This document shows positions 21,164 through 31,535 of a DNA stretch of 64,000 bases, piece after piece. The notes beneath the pieces were generated by a model, which ran no database searches, was not told where the DNA came from, and was given only the letters and a program-made list of their open reading frames with translations. Each line of letters opens with the position of its first letter. The first letter of the stretch is position 1. The translations under genes and the position numbers were made by a program. Source of the DNA: Glaciozyma antarctica PI12 (Eukaryota; Basidiomycota; Microbotryomycetes; Kriegeriales; Camptobasidiaceae); the NCBI GenBank assembly GCA_002917775.1, contig KZ627153.1, positions 1,095,241 to 1,159,240 on the forward strand, in the 5' to 3' direction.

Positions 21164-23784
21164 CTAGGCCTCGAACGTAAGACTCGTTCCAACCTTGTGC
21201 GCAGACGCTCCACTTCCAGCGGCGGAAACCTCGTTGAGCTTCTGGGCTACGCGCGCGAGAAGAACTCATCAGCACCGTTTCGAAATGAGGGGAGAAAGCG
21301 GACGCACTGTCGAGAGCGACGCCGAAGGAAGCCTTGACTCCAGGTCGGAGGGCCTGGGTGTAACCGAGGACGAAGATACCACTGCGTCGCACGCATCAGC
21401 TCCAATACAGACGAAAAAAAAGGAGAAGGAAGAACGAACGAGTTGTTGATCTTGGCCTTGACGAACGCGGTGTTGTCAAGGTAAGCCTTGGCTCCGACCT
21501 CGAGTCCAACGTTGCTCGTAGTGTGCTTGGAATCCCAGATCGCCTTGGCTCCAGCCTCGACATCCTTGTTGACCTTGTGGTAGTAGGAAGCGGAGAAGAC
21601 GCTCAAGTTGGCGAGTCCGTGGAGGGTGACGGTGTACGAGGGAGCGGCGTAGCCGAGTCCGACGGCGTAGCGGGTGATCGAACCAGAGGGGACGGAGTAG
21701 GTCGACTCGGCTCCGAAGAGGAATCCGTCGCGGCCGACGACCTGGAGAGGGAGTCAGTACGCGCGCTTCGTAAGCTGTGTTCGCTCCTGCTTTCCTCCTC
21801 CCATCCTTCCTTCCTTCCTGCCGAACCTCTCCATCTCGTACGCGCCAAACCCCCACCACATGAGCGAAACGCAAGACTCACAGCATCAGCGGTGAAAGTA
21901 GGACCCTTGAAGACGTCGAGGAGGGCACGAGTGTGGAGCGAAGGCTGCTTGTAGATAGCCTGAACGAGGGCAGTCTTGGCCTGAGTCGCGGGGAGGAGGT
22001 GCGCCTGGATGTCGAGCTTGAGGCCTGCGTTTCGTTCGTTCGTCAGCTCTATCCTTCCCTCCTCCCATCCTCAACGACAACGAAGAAACGGGGACTCACC
22101 CTTGGCGATCTGGTTCTCCAACTCGACCTGAGTCTTGAGGACGTTGGTGGTGGTCCAGGTCTGAGTGAAGGTAACGCCGTTCTTGGGGTCGACGAACTTT
22201 CCCTCGATGTCACCGAGGATCGCGTTGCTCTTCGAGTCGCGGGATCCGGCGACCTTGAAGGCGACGTTGTTGGGAGCGCGGGTCTGTGGGAGGAGGGGAA
22301 GTTAGCGTGTGGTCGGCAAAGGGTGTTTTGGCACGAGATTGGGCAGCCTGAGATCAAACGCAAATACCCACGATCGGATCCTCCTTCCTCGAGCGGGAAC
22401 GGCTTTCGAACCGTAAGGTGGTGCGAACGCCTCAGGCGTCCCCTCGTATTGGACGAGAGGGCCGGATTACTTTGGAGCGGCATCGCGCCCGACTATCCCT
22501 AGTCGAACACCAACCCCGCTAGCGGGTTCAGCGCTCCCGTCTCCGTCCTCATCAGCACCGTCGGCCCACGCACCGTCAACGAGATCTCTCCTCCCATGTG
22601 CTATCGGGCTTCCCATGTCGCTTTGGGCCAGAAAGGCGAGCCCTGATCCTGGGGAAGACCTCGTTGCGGGGCAGCGTAGGCGAAGGAAGGCGGCTTTCAA
22701 GAAGGGGATCTTCCCTCAGTGAAGGGTTGACCAACCCACTGAGCACGCCGTTGCCCTCCTCGAAGAGCTCACCAAAACCCAAAGAAAGTTGCTGAGGCGT
22801 GAGCAACCAGGCCAGGAGTACCAGCTCTCAACTCGCATCGAGGGCTACCGCCACTGTTCCACGCATGCTCTACGCGTCCAGCCCACTTCCTAAGCCACGG
22901 GAGGGAGCTCGAACGACCTGAACACTACACGAGGCCGGCCCACGTTCATCGAACGAAACGTGCGCGCGAACCCGAGAGCCGGGGCGGTTGAGCTCCTTTG
23001 TGCCCCAGAGCGCGGGGGAGGCATCATGGACATTGGAGCGGCGAGGGCGGGACTGGCAAAAGCGCGCTGGCATGAGGGCGCCGCGTTCTTCGTTTCCGAA
23101 GGCGTCAGCGGCCCGCAATGAGCCCTTGCTCGTCCGTCGCCGCCCAAAATGCACACGAATCACGCTCCCTGATACCACGAGAGGACAGCTCTCGTTCGCA
23201 CGGCGGTGTCCCAGCGCGCGAACATGCGAGCGGGAAGACGACACCGAACTGCGGGAGACCTCCCTCGGGAACGGAGTGCGCGAGGGGGACTTCGAGTCAG
23301 GTAGGGATTGACGCTGATCCGAAACCACAGGGGACGCTTCTCCTGAAAAGAGGAGAAGGCGCCTCCTGTGGGACCGCCGTTGGCCCCTACTCTTCCCTCC
23401 CAAGCCAGGCGGGGAGGGTGAACGTGACAGCCTCCGTCAAGTACCTCTCTGCTCATACGAGCAGCAAGTCACTCGAAAGCCAGCCAGTCGTTCCCCCCCA
23501 ACCCACTCAACCCACTCAACCCGTCGCCCCACCACGCCCCCAACGTGTCACTCCCATCCTCCCTCTCCCTCCTCAAACAGGCGCGCAAACGTACCTTGAC
23601 CTCAAGAGCGTTTCCCTGAAGAGGGAAATCCTTGTTGAGGAGGTCGCTCGCCGACTTTCCGCTATTGTTCAACGAGGACGAGGGTCAGCTGGTCTGTTCC
23701 TTCGGCGTGGCGGGTTGGGTGAGTTGAAGGAGTTGGACGTACAAGTCCTTCCAGGAGGGGGGAGGTAGCTTGAGTGGCGGCCAT
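21164..23784 (-). CDS. POR1: Mitochondrial porin (voltage-dependent anion channel, VDAC)
   Basis: Forms the beta-barrel metabolite channel of the mitochondrial outer membrane. In order: ATG 23784 MAATQAT; PPSWKDF joined across an intron to GKSASDLLNKDFPLQGNALE; TRAPNNVAFKVAGSRDSKSN; GVTFTQTWTTTNVLKTQVEL; LKLDIQAHLLPATQAKTALV; GAESTYSVPSGSITRYAVGL; VFSASYYHKVNKDVEAGAKA; GIFVLGYTQALRPGVKASFG; and the C-terminal KLNEVSAAGSGASAHKVGTS with stop 21164. The first exon is one base out of frame. Removing one C from the CCCCCC run (23755-23760) gives MAATQATSPSWKDF, so this is almost certainly a sequence error in an essential gene. The intron at 22284-23594 is 1,311 nt, far longer than the others. Confidence 0.95.
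22284..23594 (-). other. Oversized VDAC intron with probable inserted sequence
   Basis: Donor GTACGT at 23594 and acceptor CAG at 22284 (branch CTAAC) are canonical and join EVK to TRAPNNV in frame. The 1,311-nt length is about 25 times the local norm. The inside is rich in short palindromes: ACGCCTCAGGCGT near 22430, AACCCCGCTAGCGGGTT near 22516, and a CTCAGT...ACTGAG stem enclosing GGGTT/AACCC at about 22714-22742. Near the donor lies CTCAACCCACTCAACCC. I find no transposase-like frame. It could be a non-autonomous element, a structured RNA, or an old expanded intron. Confidence 0.65.
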
Positions 23785-24392
23785 TTCGAGTTGGAGTTGT
23801 TGTGTTAGAGGAGGGAGTTGGGCTGAGGGAGTGATGAGGAGAGGCAAGCCGGGAGGAGTCGCGGTCCGTGAGTGAGGGCAGAAATTCGATTTAATTTGGG
23901 CAAGTGGGGATAAGGAATCAATTCCCCCCTCTCCTCCCCCAGGCTCCAGCGAGGAAAGGCTTGAGGAACTGCTTCTTTCTTTCGAGCGAGAACGGCTCTC
24001 TCCCACTCTGCTCGGACACTCACGCCGAGACCACCACGTTCCGTCACTTTGTTCATCCCGCTCAACCCAATCCTAACCCCCTCCCCCTCCTCACTCCTCC
24101 GCCTCCCGCACCACTCCCTCCCCAGCGGCCCTCTCGCCACCTCCCTTCTCCCGTTCCTAAACTCGACGAGGGCGGCCGAGATTTCATGCAGGACTAGAGC
24201 GTCGGTGGGGTCGAGGAGGACTTTAGGAGAGGGAGAGGTGGGATTTCAGGGCGAGTGGGAGGCGGGAGGAAGAGGAGGTAGGATACTGAAGCTTGGTGGG
24301 AGAAAGCGAGCAGTGATGAGCGAGAGGGGCGCTGGATTAAGTTTAGTGGAGGAGCGAGGAAGGAGGGAGTGTGTAGGTTCCTCCGACTTGGG
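23785..24392. promoter_or_regulatory. VDAC 5' flank / MYND gene 3' flank
   Basis: Both neighbours are on the minus strand, so this is the likely VDAC promoter region. No credible coding segment or known element was recognised. Confidence 0.35.
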
Positions 24393-25884
24393 CTACGACC
24401 GAGAATACTTCGGCGAAAAAGATCGTTTCGAGTGGCGGTAAAGCGTTGATTGATGTCCTCCTTCGTGCAATGAACGCCTTGGCAACGTGCTCGAGAAGCG
24501 CTTGTCCCGCGAATTCGCCGTGCGGTACACGATCTCGATGACCAGGCAGAGACGAGCGAAGAAGAGTGCGACGTCCGTGATCGTACGCGAGAAGAGAGCG
24601 TAAGGACGAGCTCCCATCGCGCGCGTGTACTTGCGCGGGGTAGGGACGAGCGACCCGTGATGTCGAGAACAGCCCAAAAGCCGTTGGTGAAGCGAGTAGC
24701 GTTAAGAACGGCGTCGAGGAAGCTCGAATTGGCCGCAGGCAGAAGAGTGACGTCGGTCGATTCGTTGAGGGGGAGACGGCGGTGAGGATCGTGGTGGCGA
24801 GTTCCTTACCGCAGGTCGTCTTGTGCTCTTTCCACGCGCGAAGCTGGCACTGCCTGCGCCGTCCGTAGTTGGTGAGCAATCATTTGCGGTGGCGAGCAAG
24901 GCTTACGGACCTGGTGCAGTAGGGAACCAATCTCCCGAGCGCCTTGCAAGCACTGCAGTACAGAAGCTTCGCACGTCCTGTAAATGAAGCATGCGAACTG
25001 GGAAGGCCGAACGTCAACGAACGGAAACACTCGCATGGAGAGAACACTCACGCGAAAGTGATAAAACTGAGCAGGGTTGTGCGAGAGCTTGAAACTGCTT
25101 GATAGTCTCCCCTTGAGGAGTCGGTAGCGCGCCTCCAGCGAAAACGTTGTCGGCGACCTCGCGATCCGCGCCGTGGCCGTCCTGGGACGCAGAACGTCAG
25201 CAGCTAATCAAGAGGAGAATGAAAGGAACTCACGATGTAGAAGAGAGCATGGAGCGCGAACGAGGACGAGATGGCATGGCGGTAGAGAAGTAGCGTCTCC
25301 TGGTAAGCTCTCTCCGCTCGCGACCTCGGTAACGCCTCCTCCATCACGAAGCTGTGGTACCGCTCCAGCTGCGCATGCCTCAGATAAAGCAGCTCGTCCC
25401 TCGAAGCGCAAAGCGAGAAGTGGCGAACGAGCTCAAAGAGTTTCTCCCCCTTCCCAGCCGTCAACCCCGCCAGCGAAATCTCGGGGCACAAGGTAAGACG
25501 AAAGTCCGTCATCCGCTCCCCTGCCAATTCATGCATCGCCGTCCTCAGCGCGTTCAGAACGACCTCCTCGAGCTCGGCCCGCGAAAGCTTCTCGTACGCC
25601 GTCTCGTGATCGAATCTCCTAACTTTCCGAGCTCGAAACGGTTCTCAAGGGCGCGAGCACGCTGCTGAATCGACCGACTTATTGGTGCCCCTAATCTCCT
25701 TCCACTCTTTTGAAAGAGCGAGCGCAATCGTGGCGGCGGTCGGGCGAGACCCGACCATATTCGCGGCGAAGAAGAGGGGGAGCAGCGACTCGGCGTTCTC
25801 GTTCCAGCGCCGGATGTCGGTACGGAAGGATGGAGGAGGCCCACTGTGGTGACGACTCCAGAGCTGATCGAAGAGGGCGGCCAT
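24393..25884 (-). CDS. MYND zinc-finger protein of unknown function
   Basis: ATG 25884 starts MAALFDQLWSRHHSG, then RTDIRRWNENAESLLPLFFA. A frame change near 25620-25690 leads to ETAYEKLSRAELEEVVLNAL and a helical region (KLFELVRHFSLCASRDELLY). An intron beginning near 25233 joins to a GETIKQFQALAQ exon. The MYND finger follows: TCEASVLYCSACKALGRLVP, YCTR, an intron, then RQCQLRAWKEHKTTCGK at about 24990-24800. The pattern fits a zinc-binding protein-interaction domain. The C-terminal part is hydrophobic/helical (TDVALFFARLCLVIEIVYRT) and reached only if one C is added to a C run near 24770. A decayed paralogue lies at 17.1-17.6 kb. The function is not inferable beyond protein interaction. 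Confidence 0.7.
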
Positions 25885-26318
25885 CGGGAGCGGCGGGAGA
25901 TGGACAAGAGGAAAAGCGTTACTGCGCGGCGTCCGTAGTCGTCGATGGTGGTCTGGTAGAAGGGAAGAGAGTCAGCGGGGAACAAAAGACAGCTCTGGAG
26001 TGCCTGGGGCTGTTCGAACTCTGCCCCAGCGGCCTGTGTCAACCTGGTCCGAGCAGGAGGTGCCTCCGGAAGAGCGTGGTCTGAGGGCGTCCAGCCCCAG
26101 TGCCACACTATTGCCAGCGTAAGCTCGCCTCCTGGGGCCCCACCAGCGCCTCTCGAAAGCGGAGGACGCCTACAAAACCCGCCAACAACTCGGCGCTCCC
26201 CCAACGAGCACCTACCTCCAGCTGCCGCTGACGTCTCCTACTCGCGCTGAGTCCTGAGCTTGATGCGATTCCTCTGAGCCCTCCGGGCGTATAGTCCAGG
26301 CGTGGTCGGCGTGATCGG

Positions 26319-26391
26319 CGTGGTCGAAGCTGGGAGAGTCGTCGAAGGAAGAGAGACGACGGCGAAGTTCTCCCGCTGGTTGCTGCTCTCC
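26319..26391 (+). repeat. Upstream copy of 73-bp block shared with 15698-15770 (inverted)
   Basis: Identical to the reverse complement of 15698-15770. It lies 5' of the gap that contains the start of F-box member 4, in the same orientation relative to the gene as the other copy. Confidence 0.85.
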
Positions 26392-26475
26392 TTCCCCCCG
26401 CTCAAATCTCAAAGGTGGTCTGCTGTCTTCTGAGCTTAGATAGTATGCACTCCAATCCCTCAAGGCGCAGGAGCG

Positions 26476-27204
26476 NNNNNNNNNNNNNNNNNNNNNNNNN
26501 NNNNNNNNNNNNNNNNNNNNNNNNNNNNNNNNNNNNNNNNNNNNNNNNNNNNNNNNNNNNNNNNNNNNNNNNNNNNNNNNNNNNNNNNNNNNNNNNNNNN
26601 NNNNNNNNNNNNNNNNNNNNNNNNNNNNNNNNNNNNNNNNNNNNNNNNNNNNNNNNNNNNNNNNNNNNNNNNNNNNNNNNNNNNNNNNNNNNNNNNNNNN
26701 NNNNNNNNNNNNNNNNNNNNNNNNNNNNNNNNNNNNNNNNNNNNNNNNNNNNNNNNNNNNNNNNNNNNNNNNNNNNNNNNNNNNNNNNNNNNNNNNNNNN
26801 NNNNNNNNNNNNNNNNNNNNNNNNNNNNNNNNNNNNNNNNNNNNNNNNNNNNNNNNNNNNNNNNNNNNNNNNNNNNNNNNNNNNNNNNNNNNNNNNNNNN
26901 NNNNNNNNNNNNNNNNNNNNNNNNNNNNNNNNNNNNNNNNNNNNNNNNNNNNNNNNNNNNNNNNNNNNNNNNNNNNNNNNNNNNNNNNNNNNNNNNNNNN
27001 NNNNNNNNNNNNNNNNNNNNNNNNNNNNNNNNNNNNNNNNNNNNNNNNNNNNNNNNNNNNNNNNNNNNNNNNNNNNNNNNNNNNNNNNNNNNNNNNNNNN
27101 NNNNNNNNNNNNNNNNNNNNNNNNNNNNNNNNNNNNNNNNNNNNNNNNNNNNNNNNNNNNNNNNNNNNNNNNNNNNNNNNNNACAAAANACANANCANAA
27201 NANT
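26476..27204. other. Assembly gap (707 N, then scattered N)
   Basis: Continuous N runs from 26476 to 27182, with ambiguous bases to about 27204. The gap swallows the F-box and middle of F-box member 4. Both its flanks are duplicated around the other gap. Confidence 0.95.
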
Positions 27205-27205
27205 N

Positions 27206-27613
27206 CCTACCAATCTAACCTCTCTCGCACTCATCAGGACTCCCAGCAGCGTCTCGCCAATCGAATCACTTCGTCCTTTCTTCGAGGCATGCGTCGCCTT
27301 GCGCTGCTTCTCCAGCATCATCCCTCCCGCGTCGGACTCCACCTGGTTGCTCAACGTGATGAGTTGGACCCCCGCGCGCCTTGATACGTGGATGGTGGGG
27401 AGATACGTCGGCCCCGCCGAAGTGCTCGCCATTCTGCGATCAGCGCCGGTGGCGCTCTCCGCGCTCCGCACGTTGGCCTACAACGATGCGGGACGTCGCG
27501 GAGCGCGCTTCATTTACGATTGGGGAGCTCTGGTACGGGAGTGCAAGCGGCGAGGGATAGAGCTGGTTTTTTTGGGAAGAAGGATGAGGTGCGAAGTGGA
27601 AGGGAGCGTTTGA
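27206..27613 (+). CDS. F-box-like protein, family member 4 (C-terminal part after gap)
   Basis: The frame reads TNLTSLALIRTPSSVSPIES, LRPFFEACVALRCFSSIIPP, SWTPARLDTWMVGRYVGP, VLAILRSAPVALSALRTL and ends ALVRECKRRGIELVFLGRR at TGA 27613. The first 166 bp are identical to the inverted copy in member 2. Downstream the two diverge sharply, including different C-termini, so they are mosaic. The N-terminal F-box is presumably in the gap; the upstream flank is also shared with member 2. Confidence 0.6.
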   Translation, partial: PTNLTSLALIRTPSSVSPIESLRPFFEACVALRCFSSIIPPASDSTWLLNVMSWTPARLDTWMVGRYVGPAEVLAILRSAPVALSALRTLAYNDAGRRGARFIYDWGALVRECKRRGIELVFLGRRMRCEVEGSV

Positions 27614-30478
27614 GGTGAGCTTCGCGCGCTATGAGAAGATCTCTGGACCGAGCTGATTAGCGGCTGGCTTGGGATTGTGCAGGTGGACGGTCGTGAAGCT
27701 CGGAGACTGCGTGGGGAGGGGTGATGAGGGACGGTCCGCTTGTTCGCAATCGAGGCCTTGCTCCTATCGTCAAGCTGCGCGAGTGATCCCACTTTGCACC
27801 GCAAGGCTTTGATGGGTTTGCAGAGAGCTCACAGAATATCAAGCTCCGTACTCCGACGCTGTCTACGCTTAATCGACGCCTGCGCTCTCCCTCCTCTCCG
27901 TTCGCACAATCTTGCTCGCGTGCGCCACGCTACGGTCTTCGCCATCGCCCGTTCTACTATTCAAGCGATGACTCGACCTCAGGCTTCGCACATCGAGCGG
28001 GTACCCAGCCGGGTTTCGTGCGAGCTTCGTCCGCCGAGGACCTTGTCCCGAATGCCTGGCTCTCTCCCTCCGCACTGGCTCTACCCTCTCCTTGCTGCGT
28101 ATAACGTATCAGTCATACAGTCTAGATCCTCAAACGTATAAACTACATCGCTAGCGATGGGGGTGAATAGAGAGGCAAAATGGCGCAGCTGCCGCGTTGA
28201 GGGCGCCACTTGCAAGCTGCCGTTATCCCTTTCTCCCCGCTCTCAAAATCTCCGAAGCAAGTGCAAGGCTCGTTACGTGCTCGCGAGCTTTCGTTTTGCC
28301 TGGTGGTATCGCGATATCGTGGAGAAGTCGAGCCCAAATTTGACACGAATCAATCCTGTTCCTTCTCCCGAACGTTTCGCGCCATCCCACCCGCACAGGA
28401 CCAAAACGCTTCCTTCACCAGGTACAGCTCAAACATCACTTCTAGCTCAAGCAGGGATGGGCTGAGGAAGCGTCGCAGCTGCGAACGCGGAAGGAACGAA
28501 TCTTTCGGGGGGCGACCTCGCTATCTCTCTCTCTCGCTCCCAGACTCGCAGACTGAACTGCGCTGCCTCACTTCTTCACTCAAATATCTATCAGCGTTGG
28601 TAAATCTCTGCCTCTGGAGCCGCCTGAAACCGAGGAAGGGGGACCTGCGTGCGGAGTCATTTTTCAGATCGCAACAAAGGGCGGGGAGGAGCCTGGAGGG
28701 ATGCGCTATTCGCAGGGTGCAGCCTCCACCGCGATAGATACACTGGTACCTGCTGTTCTAGATGCGAGTGATTGCGAGACGCAGAGGCGGGATCAATTGT
28801 GGCATAAGGCGGAGGGAACGCGAGTGCTCTCGTTGTTCCTCACCGAGCTGTTGCCCCAGTCGTACAGGCTTCCTCTCCTTTGCTTGGACTTAGAAAGAGG
28901 GTGTGTTGAGCCTGAGATCCATACTCTGCGGCGGGTTCTCTCAACCCTGGCCGTTCGCCGCGCTCTAGTCTTGCTCGAGCAGGTCCGTGACTCCACATAC
29001 TTCTAATCAGCCTTGTGCTCGGGTCAGAGCATGATTCAGTGAGGTGAAAACCGAGAACATGTTACTGCTTATTGAAAACTAACGTCTAACGACGTGTTGA
29101 GACTTGATTCTCCACCAATCTTTCGATCCTGGATCCCACCTCCGTGGTCTTTCATTTTTTGTGACTGTAGAACGTAGAGTTGTGTCTGAAAGGGGCAGCG
29201 GGGAAGGAGAGCAGCGGCGTGTTCTCTCCGTCGTTTGAATGGGCTTGTCGCTCGCTCCACCCCACTACCGTAGAGCGACGTCGTCGCTTGGTCGTCCCGC
29301 GAGACCAGAAGCGCCCAGCACTTTGGTACCGTTAAACCTTCCAGCTCATATCACTCAGAGAGAAGTGTCTGGGGAACGAGGTGGAGCGAGGCATCGTCCA
29401 AAGCGGTGGGAGCTTTCGCAGTCGAGGTTGACGAGCAGGAGCAGGCTTTGAGCTGGTTTTGCGCAGCAGGGCTTCGACGCCGCTGTTTCCCAATTAGAAA
29501 TATATTTTAAAAGGCGTGAGAGGAGCACCAGTCTCCACCGGGTGAGAGAATGTCCTCGACAGCGTTCAGCTGTCGGGCGCGAGGAAGTCGCTGAGATCAA
29601 GCTGCTGGGCTCCGACAGCAGAGGTGGAGCAGAGCCAATGGATCAGGAGAACCGTATCCTGCGCGCGGGTACACGCTCGCCCTGGTGCGGAGGCAGAGGC
29701 GAGACGGACCGATCGCAGACCGTTCACGCACGGGAAGACAGGTGAGGAAGGCCATCCCCTTCGCACAGTTGCAGCAAGAACAACGGCCGAGCAGCGAAAG
29801 CCAACAGATTCGCACGAGTCAAGTGCTGGCGTGAAGCTGGGTTCTGAAGAGCAGGCGGTGGCGTTGCGCGTGGGGAGCGAGGGAACTGTCGTGCGCTCGC
29901 CGAGTTCGGATCCGCGTCGGATACTCGAGGCCAGCCATGGGAAGGAGGCTAAACGCCACGTTTGAGCACGATGAACGCCTACGAGAACGAGCAGAGCTTG
30001 AGGAGGACTGGACGCCAGGCGAGCGGCCAAGTGGGGCGACTCCGGTGCTCACGCACGCAGAGGAGGAGAAGGCGCGCAGAGCTGCATAGAGACCTGGTAG
30101 CGCAGCACGGCCTCAGCTTCAGATTAGCTTCAGGCAGGAGCAGAGGATCCTCCGGCAGCATGGCGCCACAAGCCGACCAAGGGAGCGGGGCTCGAGCAGC
30201 GGCGACTCCATCGCCTCCACGCAGTACCCGCCACCCGCAGAGCCTCCGAAGCAGTCCTGACATCTTGTGCTCCCTGCTGCCCAGCTGCTGTCCCCCGTCG
30301 TTAGCTTCTTCCCGTCCCTCCACCGGATCCCCACTCACCAGCCGCAAGCCGCCGCAACCGCCGCCTACTCGACGCGCACCTCGCTGCAATCCTATCCTGT
30401 CCAGCCTCCTGCACGCGACGGAACGAAGTAGGTGTGGCCGAGGGTTGGTGCGGTTGGAGGAAGAGAAACAATCAACGA
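27614..30478. other. Long region without recognised genes
   Basis: Nothing is identifiable except one protein-like frame at 28701-29006. Local composition is less skewed than in the coding regions. I found no tRNA, rRNA or transposase-like segment. It may hold decayed sequence or lineage-specific short genes. Confidence 0.4.
28701..29006 (+). CDS. Hypothetical 101-residue open frame
   Basis: It starts with ATG and reads protein-like text such as LFLTELLPQSYRLPLLCLD and EIHTLRRVLSTLAVRRALVL, with regularly spaced Leu. There is no homologue I recognise and no clear introns. It could be a relic of a Leu-rich protein (possibly F-box-family-like) or chance. Confidence 0.2.
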   Translation: MRYSQGAASTAIDTLVPAVLDASDCETQRRDQLWHKAEGTRVLSLFLTELLPQSYRLPLLCLDLERGCVEPEIHTLRRVLSTLAVRRALVLLEQVRDSTYF

Positions 30479-30510
30479 GTTCTCCCGCTCGTTGCTGCTC
30501 TCCCTCCTCC
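30479..30510 (+). repeat. Third copy of the F-box-upstream motif
   Basis: Reads GTTCTCCCGCTCGTTGCTGC and continues TCTCCCTCCTCC, one mismatch from the core of the 73-bp block. It sits about 370 bp 5' of the F-box relic at 30850, in the same orientation. Confidence 0.7.
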
Positions 30511-30849
30511 CCTCACCTCGCGGAAGCTACCTGCTTGCTTTAGCTCTTAAGAGAGCCTCTGTCTGCGCCGCTTCGTCCCTGAGAACTGGCGCTGACTCTA
30601 GCATCTCACCCCTCAGCTCAGCGCTAGCAGCTGAACTCAGCGGACGACGTAGCGCCTCTCCTGCTCACCTCCAGCTCAGTTACGCCGGAGCCGGAGCTTC
30701 CACGATCAGCGGCCTGCTACGAGACAAGGCAAGCTACTCTCAGAGTCTCGCGGCGTGAAGAACGGCGCTGACTCCGACTTCTCCCCCGCAGCCCACGTCT
30801 CGACGCGCTCTCCTTCCCTCCCGACCTCCTCAGCTCCGCCCATCCCACC

Positions 30850-31500
30850 ATGCCAACAATTCAATCCCTCCCGACCGAAATTCTCCTTCATATCCTCACC
30901 CTCGCCGACCATACACCGACAACGAGCGCATCTTCCACACCCGCTGCCCCGCCCTCCGCGTCGCCGCCCTCGTGGCAGTCTGCGCTTCCTCATCTCCCTG
31001 CGCGTTTTTATTGCTCACGTTCACTCCTGTTTTGGCTGAACGACTTCATCTCGACGCACCCCACTTGGGTCTCAGCGGAGCTTCACCGCCGGATCCAACG
31101 TTTGCCACCAGGAGCTCCGTATCCTATTCGCTGAGCGCCTGTTCCCTGATTCCTACTTCTGCGCTTTCGCGGAGCAGTTCTTCCCGCTCGCAGCCGCCGG
31201 AGAAGAACACTCCCTTGCGAGGTCGATCCTGCTGCTTTCACCCCTCCCACTCCTGGAGGGTCACCTCAATCCCACGCTTCCGTACAACAGTCTGCGCTGC
31301 ACAGCTCCTAAAGAGTTGTGCGCTCTCTTCGAACGAATCTCGATCGCAACGCCACCGGCGACCAACCCTTGGTCCTGGTCTCCTCGCTCGCGAACACTTG
31401 CTTCTTCAAAGTCACAATCACTCCCACCGAGAACTCCTCGTGATCTCTCATCTCCCCAAAAGACAAACAGCGAGCACAGATTACAAATTTCCATTCCTAC
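30850..31500 (+). pseudogene. F-box family relic (member 5) with frame breaks
   Basis: ATG 30850 begins MPTIQSLPTEILLHILTLAD, almost identical to the starts of members 3 and 6. The frame then breaks. ERIFHTRCPALRVAALV continues in a second frame, and from about 31100 a long coherent stretch (QELRILFAERLFPDSYFCAF, SLARSILLLSPLPLLEGHLN) runs in a third. The RGIELVF-type ending is absent. It may be a decayed F-box gene or a fusion of an F-box start with unrelated sequence. Homopolymer errors could explain part of the breakage. Confidence 0.5.
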
Positions 31501-31535
31501 AAGCAAATACAGCGCAGCTTCCAACTCCAAGCACC

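Noticed and set aside
22870-23403. 178-codon frame inside the VDAC intron as a possible transposon protein
   Set aside because: Arg/Ser-rich with no DDE, HUH, reverse-transcriptase or zinc motif visible.
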